64,000 nt of DNA from Dyadobacter sp. GTDB taxonomy: Bacteria > Bacteroidota > Bacteroidia > Cytophagales > Spirosomataceae. The stretch lies in assembly GCF_017744695.1 (NCBI RefSeq), contig NZ_JAGIAS010000007.1:186001-250000 (forward strand). The letters run 5' to 3'. Numbering within the stretch: the stretch's first letter is position 1; the number at the start of each line of letters is the position of its first letter. A program made the translations under genes and the position numbers. Positions 9,392 through 17,527 of the stretch are shown here, one piece after another. The notes under the pieces were generated by a model. It saw only the letters and a program-made list of their open reading frames with translations, had not been told where the DNA came from and searched no databases.

Positions 9392-9440
9392 TGCCACGAA
9401 GGCACGAACCGTTTTGGTGGAAATTCGGGTGTTCGTGGCA
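9392..9440. repeat. Short inverted repeat with 8-bp sub-repeats
   Basis: TGCCACGAA at 9392-9400 is an exact inverted repeat of 9432-9440. The left arm continues as a second copy of the same motif (CACGAAGG then CACGAACC), an 8-bp period; the right arm repeats only degenerately. It lies between the divergent PLP-enzyme and VTT genes and holds no gene. It resembles, on a small scale, the arrays around the accessory genes near lpdA. Confidence 0.55.
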
Positions 9441-9527
9441 TAAAAAATATATTACTACAAAAGCAAGTTCACAAAAACCTTTTGTCAAAACAACTGGTTA
9501 TCCCATTAGAAAAAAGTCAAATTAGCC

Positions 9528-10214
9528 TTGGAAACGTCAACACCAAAAAGATTCTCACTTCCGGTCGTCGTAAGTATTCTGATGACGATCGTGCCATTGG
9601 TGACGACCTCTATTATAACGGCGTGGGCTATCAATCATGAAAAAATCCTCCGCGAGTTGCCGATCGAATGGTGGCTGGGGGTAACGGTCATCCTCACATT
9701 GGCTTCTTCATCCGCGCTCACTCCTCCCACGTTTCTGGCATTGGTGTATGGTTACTTCCTGGGCTGGGCCTCGATCCCGATGCTTTTCGTTCTGAATATC
9801 GGCGCGATCGCTATTATATATGTATCGGCACATTTCCTGCATGCGGCTTCTGTCAGGAGTTACCTCATTCAGGTGTACCCGCAGGTTGGAACGTTGTTGC
9901 GACGGTTTTATAAAAATGAATTGAGGCTGATTTTTTTCGCCAAATTGTCTCCTGTACTGCCCTTCGCGATTACCAATCTGTTTTTTGCGATGGCCGGCGC
10001 ACGTTTCAAACAAGTGCTCACGGGGGGAACATTAGGTATGATTCCCCGGACCGTACTGGCCGTCTGGGCCGGCAAGGAAGCACAGGATATCCGTTATCTG
10101 CTCGAACATCCGAATGAAGGATTGGCTACCAAACTTGTCTTGATTGCCCTCATCGTGATATCTACCGTCGGCATCGGATATTTCTTCAAAGACAAGAGTA
10201 CAGTAGAATCCTAG
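9528..10214 (+). CDS. TVP38/TMEM64 (VTT/SNARE-associated) membrane protein
   Basis: A 228-residue inner membrane protein with about five to six spans. It has the VTT-domain core: ALTPPTFLALVYGYFLGW, then FYKNELRLIFFAKLSPVLPF and the Gly-rich LTGGTLGMIPRTVLAVWAGKE. The DedA/VTT superfamily includes lipid scramblases and undecaprenyl phosphate flippases, but the substrate of this branch is unknown. It is a monocistronic gene. The first codon is uncertain within a few residues. Confidence 0.85.
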   Translation: METSTPKRFSLPVVVSILMTIVPLVTTSIITAWAINHEKILRELPIEWWLGVTVILTLASSSALTPPTFLALVYGYFLGWASIPMLFVLNIGAIAIIYVSAHFLHAASVRSYLIQVYPQVGTLLRRFYKNELRLIFFAKLSPVLPFAITNLFFAMAGARFKQVLTGGTLGMIPRTVLAVWAGKEAQDIRYLLEHPNEGLATKLVLIALIVISTVGIGYFFKDKSTVES

Positions 10215-10339
10215 GACGGTTTCAGGCGTTGGAGAGGCTCCTTTGGTAATATCGTACAATAATAGGCTACGAAACGCTACAAATCCATCAGCTTCATCCT
10301 GTTTCTTTGTGGTAAAGTTATAAATACCCGAAAAGTAGA

Positions 10340-11923
10340 ATGAAATCCTTACCTTTCATTGATCTCATTATTGTGATTGCCTACCTGGCAGGAATGGTTG
10401 CCGTAGGGATTTACTTTTCACGGAAAAACACCAGTGCGGATCAGTTTACCAAAGCATCGGGACGTATTCCTGGCTGGGCGATCGGTATTTCGATTTATGC
10501 GACTTTTTTGAGCAGCAATACTTTCCTCGGCGTGCCGGGCAAGGCATTCGGAAGCAACTGGAGTTCCTTTGTTTTCAGCTTGTCGATGCCGTTGGCAGCC
10601 TGGGTTGCAACCAAGTTTTTTATTCCCTTTTACAGAAGTACCGGTGAAGTTTCCGCCTACACCCATCTTGAACACCGCTTCGGGCCATGGGCGCGGACTT
10701 ATGCGGTGATTTGCTTCCTGCTCACGCAGCTCGCCCGCATGGGGTCGATTTTCTTCGGTATTGCATTGAGTTTGCAGGCGCTGACCGGCTATCCGATGTC
10801 CACAATCATGGTTGTAGTGGGAATCTGTATTGTTCTGTACACAGTAATGGGAGGAATGGAGGCGGTGATCTGGACAGAGGTGGTGCAGGGTGTGATTAAA
10901 ACCATCGGTGCGCTGGTTATACTTTACCTGATAGTATCAGGCGTTTCCGGCGGGATGCCGAGCATTATTGAGACTGGAAAGGCGAATGATAAATTCAGCC
11001 TGGGGACGCTGGCGCCGGATTTTACCACGGCCTCGTTCTGGGTGATATTACTGTACGGGTTTTTCATGAACCTGAACAACTTCGGGATGGACCAGAACTA
11101 CGTGCAGCGGTACCATACTACGTCGTCGGCGAAAGAAGCTGCGGGTTCGGTATGGCTTTGCGTGTACCTGTATGTGCCTGTGTCGTTGATATTCTTTTTG
11201 TTGGGAACCTGCCTTTTTGCATACTACCAGGGGAATCCGGAGCTGTTACAGACCATTAAAATGCAGGTAGCAGCAGAAAAGCTGCCGGGAGGAACTTCGG
11301 ATGCGATCGCTAGCCTGGCTGCGACACTCACGCCCGCGGACTATGGCGACAAAGTGATGCCGCATTTCATGGTAACCAAAGTGCCGGTGGGTTTGCTCGG
11401 GCTGATTATCGCGGCCATCATGTCGGCTGCGATGAGTACAATCAGTTCGGGAATGAATGCCTCTGCGACGGTATTCTCCGTGGATATTTATCAGAAGTAT
11501 ATCAAATCGGACCTCACATCGCAGCAATCGTTGCGCCTGCTTTACATTGCCACTACCGCTTTCGGTTTGCTCGGAATGGTTACGGGTATTGCGATGATCG
11601 GGGTAAAAAGCGTGCTGGACGTGTGGTGGATGCTTTCAGGAATTTTCGCGGGCGGGATGCTCGGGCTGTTCCTGCTGGGTATGATCTCGAAAACTACCAA
11701 AAATGCCGAAGCGCTTACAGCAACCATGATCGGGATCGTGGTCATTGTTTGGATGACTTTCTCGACCCAACTTCCCGACACCTATTCCTATTTGCGAAAC
11801 CCGCTCCACCAGAATATGATCATGGTGGTCGGAACACTGACAATCTTTTTGGCCGGCGTGCTGCTTACCAGACTGAAACGCAAACAACCGGTCGAAAAAG
11901 AGGTGCTTTTGCACAGCAAGTAA
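10340..11923 (+). CDS. Sodium:solute symporter family transporter
   Basis: A 527-residue protein with about 13-14 membrane helices, beginning FIDLIIVIAYLAGMVAVGIYF. It carries SSS-family blocks such as the loop RKNTSADQFTKASGRIPGW, FLSSNTFLGVPGKAFG, YTVMGGMEAVIWTEVVQG and AAIMSAAMSTISSGMNASAT. It should import an organic solute with Na+. The DHDPS/NAL-family lyase 67 nt downstream is probably in the same operon. A sialic acid-like or other 2-oxo-acid-yielding sugar acid substrate is therefore plausible but not demonstrated. Confidence 0.92.
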   Translation: MKSLPFIDLIIVIAYLAGMVAVGIYFSRKNTSADQFTKASGRIPGWAIGISIYATFLSSNTFLGVPGKAFGSNWSSFVFSLSMPLAAWVATKFFIPFYRSTGEVSAYTHLEHRFGPWARTYAVICFLLTQLARMGSIFFGIALSLQALTGYPMSTIMVVVGICIVLYTVMGGMEAVIWTEVVQGVIKTIGALVILYLIVSGVSGGMPSIIETGKANDKFSLGTLAPDFTTASFWVILLYGFFMNLNNFGMDQNYVQRYHTTSSAKEAAGSVWLCVYLYVPVSLIFFLLGTCLFAYYQGNPELLQTIKMQVAAEKLPGGTSDAIASLAATLTPADYGDKVMPHFMVTKVPVGLLGLIIAAIMSAAMSTISSGMNASATVFSVDIYQKYIKSDLTSQQSLRLLYIATTAFGLLGMVTGIAMIGVKSVLDVWWMLSGIFAGGMLGLFLLGMISKTTKNAEALTATMIGIVVIVWMTFSTQLPDTYSYLRNPLHQNMIMVVGTLTIFLAGVLLTRLKRKQPVEKEVLLHSK

Positions 11924-11990
11924 CAGAAGCCCGGTGTATGAGCCGGAATTTCAGAGTGATTTTTCTTACAAGTATTTAAAACCATACACG

Positions 11991-12965
11991 ATGTCATCTG
12001 TAACGTCTTCCACCGCGTCGTTGCCGCAAGGCTTCATTCCCGTCATGCTTACCCCTTTCCTGGAAACTGGTGAGGTAGATTATGAAGGATTAAAAGCATT
12101 GACGGACCTGTACCTCGAAGCGGGTGCCGCGGGACTGTTTGCCAACTGTCTTTCGAGCGAAATGTACGAGTTGTCGGTGGAAGAGCGGCTGAAAGTTACG
12201 CGGACAGTGGTGGAACATACGGCAGGACGAGTACCGGTTGTAGCGACAGGCACCTTCGGAGGACCGATTCCGGAGCAGGCGCAGTTCGTGAAACGTATAT
12301 ATGATACCGGTGTGGAGGCAGTGATTGTAATTACCGGACTGCTGGCAGATGAGGATGAATCGGATGAAGTATTTATCCAGCGGGCAAAGGAGCTGATCAG
12401 CCTTACCAGCGGGGTTCCGCTCGGTTTTTATGAATGCCCGGTTCCCTATAAGCGATTGATCAGTAGCGAAGTCCTTGCGGAATTGCTCCCTTCGAACCGT
12501 GTTATCTATCACAAAGATACCTGCCTCGATATTGAAGAAGTTATCCGCAGAATCAAAGTGGCCGAGGGCTACCGTTTCGGCCTTTATGATGCTTACATGG
12601 TGAATGCGACGGCATCCCTTAAAGCCGGAGCAGCCGGTCTATCCTGCATTCAGGGGAATATTTATCCCGAACTGGTCGTCTGGATTTGCAAAAATTATAA
12701 CAATGCGGAAAGACAGGAAGATGTAAAGGTGCTGCAAGCATTTTTCGTGGAATCGATGGACATCGTGCATTCAGCTTATCCGATCATCGCGAAGTATTGC
12801 CTGCAAAAAAGAGGCTTCCCCATTTCGATGTATACGCGCCGTGATGTGGGCGAGCTGACGGCCGATTTGCAGGAACGAGCCGATCAGCTGTTGGATGAAG
12901 TAGACCGGATACAGGCTACGCTCGGGATTCCCAGTGTATTTAAAAAGGCTCTAGAAGCACGTTGA
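11991..12965 (+). CDS. Dihydrodipicolinate synthase/N-acetylneuraminate lyase family protein
   Basis: A 324-residue TIM-barrel aldolase/lyase when started at the ATG at 11991. An upstream ATG at 11934 gives 19 extra residues that look untranslated. PVMLTPFLETGEVDYEGL is the usual N-terminal strand. GFYECPVPYK holds the Tyr, and VIYHKDTCLD holds the Schiff-base Lys175. It lacks the lysine-biosynthesis context and follows a sodium:solute symporter, so a catabolic role on a sugar acid or related 2-oxo acid is more likely than DapA function. That role is inferred from context. Confidence 0.88.
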   Translation: MSSVTSSTASLPQGFIPVMLTPFLETGEVDYEGLKALTDLYLEAGAAGLFANCLSSEMYELSVEERLKVTRTVVEHTAGRVPVVATGTFGGPIPEQAQFVKRIYDTGVEAVIVITGLLADEDESDEVFIQRAKELISLTSGVPLGFYECPVPYKRLISSEVLAELLPSNRVIYHKDTCLDIEEVIRRIKVAEGYRFGLYDAYMVNATASLKAGAAGLSCIQGNIYPELVVWICKNYNNAERQEDVKVLQAFFVESMDIVHSAYPIIAKYCLQKRGFPISMYTRRDVGELTADLQERADQLLDEVDRIQATLGIPSVFKKALEAR

Positions 12966-13001
12966 AATAACCCAATCGGATCAAACCCTAAATTTTGAGC
13001 T

Positions 13002-13325
13002 ATGACTTTTCCTAACCAGCAAATTTTGGATCGGGTAACCGAGGGGGATGAAGTTGCATTTACGCAACTCCGTTCATACTTCCATGTCGCTGCATTTAAA
13101 TTTTGTGCCGTTCTCCTGAAAGACGAAACAGAGGCGGAGAATGTCATCAACTCTGTTTTCAACAAAATCTGGAACGAGCGGCTTGATTTGCGAACCGAAG
13201 GTAATTTCCAATCTTACCTGTTCTGCAGTCTGAAAGATCAGATTTTTGGAGAGATGCGAAAATACAGCGATCCCGCTGCACGCAAGCAATATCTCGATCG
13301 TATACAGTCATTTCGGGCGGGCTGA
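13002..13325 (+). CDS. Region-2-only sigma-70-like protein
   Basis: A 107-residue protein matching sigma-70 region 2 of ECF factors. It has DEVAFTQLRSYFHVAAFKF, the helix with EAENVINSVFNKIWNER, and NFQSYLFCSLKDQIFGEMRK. The reading frame stops before any region 4, and no region-4 reading frame follows before the next gene. It may be a decayed ECF sigma factor or a stand-alone core-RNAP binding protein. It lies 36 nt after the DHDPS-family gene. Domain identity is clear; function is open. Confidence 0.75.
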   Translation: MTFPNQQILDRVTEGDEVAFTQLRSYFHVAAFKFCAVLLKDETEAENVINSVFNKIWNERLDLRTEGNFQSYLFCSLKDQIFGEMRKYSDPAARKQYLDRIQSFRAG

Positions 13326-13476
13326 CGGACTTGTTTTTGAAGCCTTAATATTAGTATTACACTATTTAATAGTATTTTTTTAGCATTTTGTCTCTAGCAC
13401 AGGATGGATTATTAAAAAAATTTCTTTTAAATTGAGCAATGGCAGCCAACCTAAACCCTGCCAGCATTGATTTAAA

Positions 13477-14352
13477 ATGAAACCGCATTTCCATAAGGTC
13501 CCTATTCCCTCGAGGACTTCGTTCAGCATCCGTCATGACAAAGACTCTGGCTTCGGCACGGTTTGGCATTACCATCCCGAGCTTGAATTACATTATCTGG
13601 TCAAGGGAAAAGGGGTAAGGTTTATCGGAGACAATATCAGCAACTTTTCCGACGGGGAATTGATCCTGCTGGGCGAAAATTTGCCGCACACCTGGCGGGT
13701 GGAAGAGGGGGCGAGCAACACGACGGTGGAGGTGGTTATCATTCACTTTTTGCCCAATTGCCTGGGCAGCGAACTGCTCCTGCTGCCGGAAGCCTACCAG
13801 ATTCCGAAACTGTACGAGCGTGCCAAGAGAGGCTTGTTGATACGCGGCGAGGCCAGGGAAAAGGTCATTCGCCTGATGCATTCCGCAGTGGACGCAGAAA
13901 ACCTCGACCGGCTGATCGCATTACTTTCGATCCTGAAAATCCTCGCAGAGGCAAGTGAATACGAGACGATCGCTTCGGCGCATGCGTTCTATAAGTCCAA
14001 TGATGCCGAAACGCTGCGTCTGAACAAAATCTACGCCTACACGCTTTCCAATTACCGCAACGACATTTCATTGCAGGACGTGGCGTCGATCGCCAACCTG
14101 GGCATTACATCTTTTTGCAGGTATTTTAAATTGATGACCAAGAAAACCTATAACGATTTTCTGGTAGAGATCAGGATTAGCCAGGCTTGCCGGTTCCTGA
14201 TTGAAGATAAAATGGCCACCGAAGTGATTTGTTTCGAGTGCGGTTTTAACAATGTTTCCAACTTTTACCGGCATTTCAAGAAGGTTACCGATATGACTCC
14301 CCTGGAATACAAGCGGAAATATCTTTACAAAGCCGCACCCGAAATGGCCTGA
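13477..14352 (+). CDS. AraC family transcriptional regulator
   Basis: A 291-residue regulator. The N-terminal half is a cupin-like ligand domain (GFGTVWHYHPELELHYLVKG, LGENLPHTW). The C-terminal 100 residues are a double helix-turn-helix AraC domain (ISLQDVASIANLGITSFCRY, then ECGFNNVSNFYRHFKKVTDM and MTPLEYKRKY). It lies 151 nt after the sigma-like gene. Likely targets are the symporter/lyase pair or the DoxX/MFS genes nearby; this is inferred from proximity only. Confidence 0.92.
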   Translation: MKPHFHKVPIPSRTSFSIRHDKDSGFGTVWHYHPELELHYLVKGKGVRFIGDNISNFSDGELILLGENLPHTWRVEEGASNTTVEVVIIHFLPNCLGSELLLLPEAYQIPKLYERAKRGLLIRGEAREKVIRLMHSAVDAENLDRLIALLSILKILAEASEYETIASAHAFYKSNDAETLRLNKIYAYTLSNYRNDISLQDVASIANLGITSFCRYFKLMTKKTYNDFLVEIRISQACRFLIEDKMATEVICFECGFNNVSNFYRHFKKVTDMTPLEYKRKYLYKAAPEMA

Positions 14353-14787
14353 TCATTTGTCGTGGTTCTTCATCCACTCGTCCATCGAGAAACGTCCGGA
14401 GCCTACCACGGCAAATGTTATGACCAGGATGAGCGTAATCATCGAAAGCCACAGCTCCGAGTTGAGGTATGAAAAGCCGAGCCGGATATTGACAAAAAAT
14501 ACGGCAGTAAGCAGGATCGGTATTTGAATGATGGATGCGATTCTGGTCAGGCATCCCATTGCGATAAGGAATCCGCCAAAAATGTGCGCAAAAGCTACGT
14601 AGTGAACGGCTGTGACGGTGTACAAATGAAAGTCGAGGCCGGTAACCAGATGAGACAACTTGGTGGTATCGCTGATGAAGCTGATACCTTTAGCAAACAA
14701 AAATACTCCCAAAGCAATACGAACTATGTCCATCCACGCCGGATGGTGTGTATCGCCCCAATGCTCGATTCGATCCATCATGTTCAT
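14353..14787 (-). CDS. DoxX family membrane protein
   Basis: A 144-residue four-helix membrane protein with the DoxX pattern. IVRIALGVFLFAKGISFI opens it, the second span is AFAHIFGGFLIAMGCLTRIA, and later spans include LILVITFAVVGSGRFSMD. It ends immediately next to the stop codon of the convergent AraC gene (0-nt gap), so no terminator separates them. DoxX proteins are linked to redox or oxidative stress functions in some bacteria; the role here is unknown. Confidence 0.85.
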   Translation of the reverse strand: MNMMDRIEHWGDTHHPAWMDIVRIALGVFLFAKGISFISDTTKLSHLVTGLDFHLYTVTAVHYVAFAHIFGGFLIAMGCLTRIASIIQIPILLTAVFFVNIRLGFSYLNSELWLSMITLILVITFAVVGSGRFSMDEWMKNHDK

Positions 14788-14881
14788 AATTTCTCAAATT
14801 TTGGTTTCAAGAAAGTTACAGGATTGAATGGACTATGTCAAGAGAAAATGGCTTTTTTCCAAGCATCTTAAAGACTAAAAA

Positions 14882-16165
14882 TCAATGTTTTTCGATCAGG
14901 GAAGTGTGTTTAGTGTCTTTCATCCGGATGTAGACGATCAGTGAAATGAAGACGCAGATCGTAACATACCAATAGTACCAGGTCTCGTGCCCCAGGTTTT
15001 TGGCCCATAATGCAAGGTATTCCGCCGTCCCGCCGAAAACCGCCACGGCAATTGAATAGGGGAGTCCTACGCCCAGCGCCCGCACCTCCACGGGGAAGAG
15101 CTCGGCTTTCACCACCGCGTTAATGGACGTATAGCCGCTCACGATGATCAGCGCGGCCATGAGCAGCCCGAATGCCGGCCACATTTCAGTGGTATGGCTC
15201 AATGTGGTAAGGAGAGGATAGGTAAAAATCGTTCCCAAGACCCCGAAACCGATCAACAGCGGCCGGCGCCCAATCCGATCGCTAAGCGCGCCGAAAACCG
15301 GCTGCAAGGCGGCAAAAATGAACAGCGAGCAAAAGGTGAGGATAGTCGATTGGTATTTCGTCAAACCCACCGTATTGACGAGGAACTTCTGCATATAGGT
15401 AGTGTAGGTATAAAACGCCAATGTACCGCCCGAAGTAAGGCCTATTACCACCAAAACCGCCTTGGGGTGTTTCATCAGCTCTTTCAACGAGCCTTCTTTT
15501 TTCTTTGATTGAAATGCTTCTGTCTCGTTCAAATGAGCGCGCAGGTACAATGCAACCAGCGACAATAGCGCACCGATCACGAACGGAATGCGCCAGCCCC
15601 AGTCGTGCATTTGCTGGTCGGTGAGGAAGATATTCTGTAAAATGAGTTGTAAACCCAATGCGATTAGCTGCCCGCCGATGAGCGTCACGTATTGAAAACT
15701 GGAAAAGAACCCGCGCTTTTCCTCCGTGGCCACTTCGCTGAGATACGTGGCGGAAGTGCCATATTCCCCACCGACGCTGAGGCCCTGGAGTAACCGGGCG
15801 ATCAACAGCAGCAGCGGCGCCGCAATCCCGATGCTGTTATAGCCGGGGAGGAATGCAATCAGCAGCGAGCCAAGCGACATCAGCAATACCGAAACGGTCA
15901 TCGCTACTTTACGTCCGCGATTATCCGCCAATTTCCCGAATACAAATCCGCCGATCGGTCGCATCAGGAAGCCCACCGCGAAAATGCCTGCGGTATTGAT
16001 CAGCTGGACTGTCGGATTAGAATCGGGAAAGAACGTATTGGCAAAATAGAGGGAAAATGCGGAGTAAGCATACCAGTCGTACCATTCGACGAGGTTACCT
16101 GCTGAGCCGCCGATGATGGCTTTAAGGCGCCAGGCGGTATCGTCTTTATGTAAAGTTTGCTCCAT
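14882..16165 (-). CDS. MFS transporter, metabolite:H+ symporter type
   Basis: A 427-residue, 12-span major facilitator. The start GGSAGNLVEWYDWYAYSAFS and the motif GKLADNRGRKVAM between spans 2 and 3 mark the MHS subfamily (KgtP, ProP, ShiA relatives). GLSVGGEYGTSATYLSEVA and GALSDRIGRRPLLI are also present. Substrates of the subfamily are carboxylates, betaine or proline; this one cannot be specified. The alpha/beta hydrolase gene lies immediately upstream on the same strand (24-nt gap). Confidence 0.9.
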   Translation of the reverse strand: MEQTLHKDDTAWRLKAIIGGSAGNLVEWYDWYAYSAFSLYFANTFFPDSNPTVQLINTAGIFAVGFLMRPIGGFVFGKLADNRGRKVAMTVSVLLMSLGSLLIAFLPGYNSIGIAAPLLLLIARLLQGLSVGGEYGTSATYLSEVATEEKRGFFSSFQYVTLIGGQLIALGLQLILQNIFLTDQQMHDWGWRIPFVIGALLSLVALYLRAHLNETEAFQSKKKEGSLKELMKHPKAVLVVIGLTSGGTLAFYTYTTYMQKFLVNTVGLTKYQSTILTFCSLFIFAALQPVFGALSDRIGRRPLLIGFGVLGTIFTYPLLTTLSHTTEMWPAFGLLMAALIIVSGYTSINAVVKAELFPVEVRALGVGLPYSIAVAVFGGTAEYLALWAKNLGHETWYYWYVTICVFISLIVYIRMKDTKHTSLIEKH

Positions 16166-16189
16166 AAATCGGGATTAGGTTTTCCCAAT

Positions 16190-16984
16190 TTACTTAAATA
16201 AAGTGCAAATCCATGTGGCTGCGTGTTCTACCAGCCGGGTGTGGCCGCTTTTTAGTTCAATGTATTGTTTTTCGGGAAGTAGTTCCGCCAGTTTATGTAC
16301 TGTTTTGGGTTTGAGCAGACTGTCATAAATCCCCGCGAAAAGATAGATCGTTACCCCGTTTGCATTCGCGGTCTTCACCAACGCGGGTATATCAAATCGC
16401 AGATCCCGGAATGCGACCCAGGAGCGGTAAATGGTCTGTCTTTTTTCAGGCGTATTTAAAACTTGCTGTGTAAACCGTACAAGGCTTTTGCTGGCCAGTT
16501 TTAACGTCCTCGCCACACGCACGCCGGGGAAGAACAGGCCGGGATGTCGCATGAGCCATCCATAAACCCATCGCGCAGGCGGAATGCGCGTAGCGAGCGT
16601 GTACATCGGATGCTCGGACACGCCGTCGGGCGCGATCAGGAACGCATTATCGATGTTTTCAGGGAATGCTTCCAAAGTGGCCAGCGCAAATCGCCCGCCA
16701 ATGCTGAAACCGGTAATGTCGAAGCGGGTGATGTTGTTTTGATTTAGAAAGGATTGAATGCTTTCTTTCCAGGCTGTTTTTGAGATCAGTTCGAATGGCG
16801 CGTTGCTGTTTTCGCCGTGAAATGGAAGGTCGAATGCGAAGATAGAGTAATGCGAGCCGAGGGATCCAAGGCCGGGCGCAAAGCATGATACGCCGTCCTG
16901 CCCAATGCCGTGGAATGCGAGGAGAATGCGAGGGCCGGAGCCGAGTTGGTTAAAAGGCAGACTTTTGGAAGAATGATCATTCAT
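16190..16984 (-). CDS. Alpha/beta hydrolase
   Basis: A 264-residue alpha/beta-fold hydrolase. ILLAFHGIGQDG carries the oxyanion-hole region, and FDITGFSIGGRFALATLEAF contains the G-x-S-x-G nucleophile elbow (GFSIG). IYLFAGIYDSLLKPK supplies the late Asp strand, and ELKSGHTRLVEH supplies the catalytic His. The substrate is unknown. Its start overlaps the end of the RelE-like toxin gene by 8 nt, so it may be transcribed as the third gene of that operon. Confidence 0.85.
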   Translation of the reverse strand: MNDHSSKSLPFNQLGSGPRILLAFHGIGQDGVSCFAPGLGSLGSHYSIFAFDLPFHGENSNAPFELISKTAWKESIQSFLNQNNITRFDITGFSIGGRFALATLEAFPENIDNAFLIAPDGVSEHPMYTLATRIPPARWVYGWLMRHPGLFFPGVRVARTLKLASKSLVRFTQQVLNTPEKRQTIYRSWVAFRDLRFDIPALVKTANANGVTIYLFAGIYDSLLKPKTVHKLAELLPEKQYIELKSGHTRLVEHAATWICTLFK

Positions 16985-17243
16985 AGGCCTCGCGGCGATG
17001 TTTTACTGCCGATACTTGTACAATCCTGATCTGGTCCTCAATGAAGTAAAGTACCCTGTAATTTCCTACGCGAACGCGGTATTTGTTTTTTGAATTGACC
17101 AACTTTTTGCAGCCCGATGGTCTCGGATCGTGAGCAAGTGAACGAATCGCAGGAATGATCTTATTTACTTCCTGGCCGGCAAGTTTTCGTATATCTTTTT
17201 GGGCAGAATTGCTAATGATGATTTCGTAAATATCATTCATCAA
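16977..17243 (-). CDS. RelE/ParE family toxin
   Basis: An 88-residue protein with the RelE fold pattern: an N-terminal strand (YEIIISNSAQKDIRKL), helices with the DPRPSGCKKL turn, KYRVRVGNYRVLYFIED, and the C-terminal VKHRREAYE. RelE-type toxins cleave ribosome-bound mRNA, and the basic C-terminal residues fit that mode. It overlaps the antitoxin gene by 11 nt, the usual coupling. All key regions are present, so it is probably functional. Confidence 0.88.
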   Translation of the reverse strand: MMNDIYEIIISNSAQKDIRKLAGQEVNKIIPAIRSLAHDPRPSGCKKLVNSKNKYRVRVGNYRVLYFIEDQIRIVQVSAVKHRREAYE

Positions 17244-17424
17244 ACTTGCCCTCGGCTTTTAGTTGTTGCACAAAATCTTCAAACGGAATTGATTCTTCAT
17301 TCATTCTCTCCTCCATCAGCAGAGCATCCAAAATATCCTCTACTATCCGACCGTGTTTTTTCAGATCGATAATCACTTCGGTTTTGTGTCCTTGTGCGTC
17401 GGTATTGTATCTGACCCCGATCAT
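17233..17424 (-). CDS. Antitoxin partner of the RelE-like toxin
   Basis: About 63 residues when started at the ATG at 17424 (MIGVRYNTDAQGHKTEVIID). An ATG at 17481 would add an implausible hydrophobic leader and run into the prfB terminator. The chain has an N-terminal strand, a helix with LKKHGRIVEDILDALLMEER, and an acidic C-terminal tail (PFEDFVQQLKAEGKFDE) of the kind that wraps a RelE toxin. It overlaps the toxin start by 11 nt. Identity rests mainly on position and size. Confidence 0.75.
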   Translation of the reverse strand: MIGVRYNTDAQGHKTEVIIDLKKHGRIVEDILDALLMEERMNEESIPFEDFVQQLKAEGKFDE

Positions 17425-17469
17425 GTTGCATTGAAGATTGATTATAATATTAAATTTAAGATAAAACAA

Positions 17470-17520
17470 AAAGACCTCCAAACACCCTGCTCATTGAAAC
17501 AGTCCGTTTGAGAGGTCTTT
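17470..17520 (-). terminator. Rho-independent terminator of prfB
   Basis: A 14-bp stem with a single-base bulge (AAAGACCTCCAAAC with GTTTGAGAGGTCTTT) around a 22-nt loop. On the minus strand it ends in GGTCTTTTTG. It lies 7 nt after the prfB stop and separates prfB from the antitoxin gene. Confidence 0.75.
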
Positions 17521-17527
17521 ATTGTCT

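Noticed and set aside
11934..11990. Upstream start of the DHDPS-family gene
   Set aside because: The 19 extra residues have no similarity to the family, and the ATG at 11991 begins next to the usual N-terminal strand.
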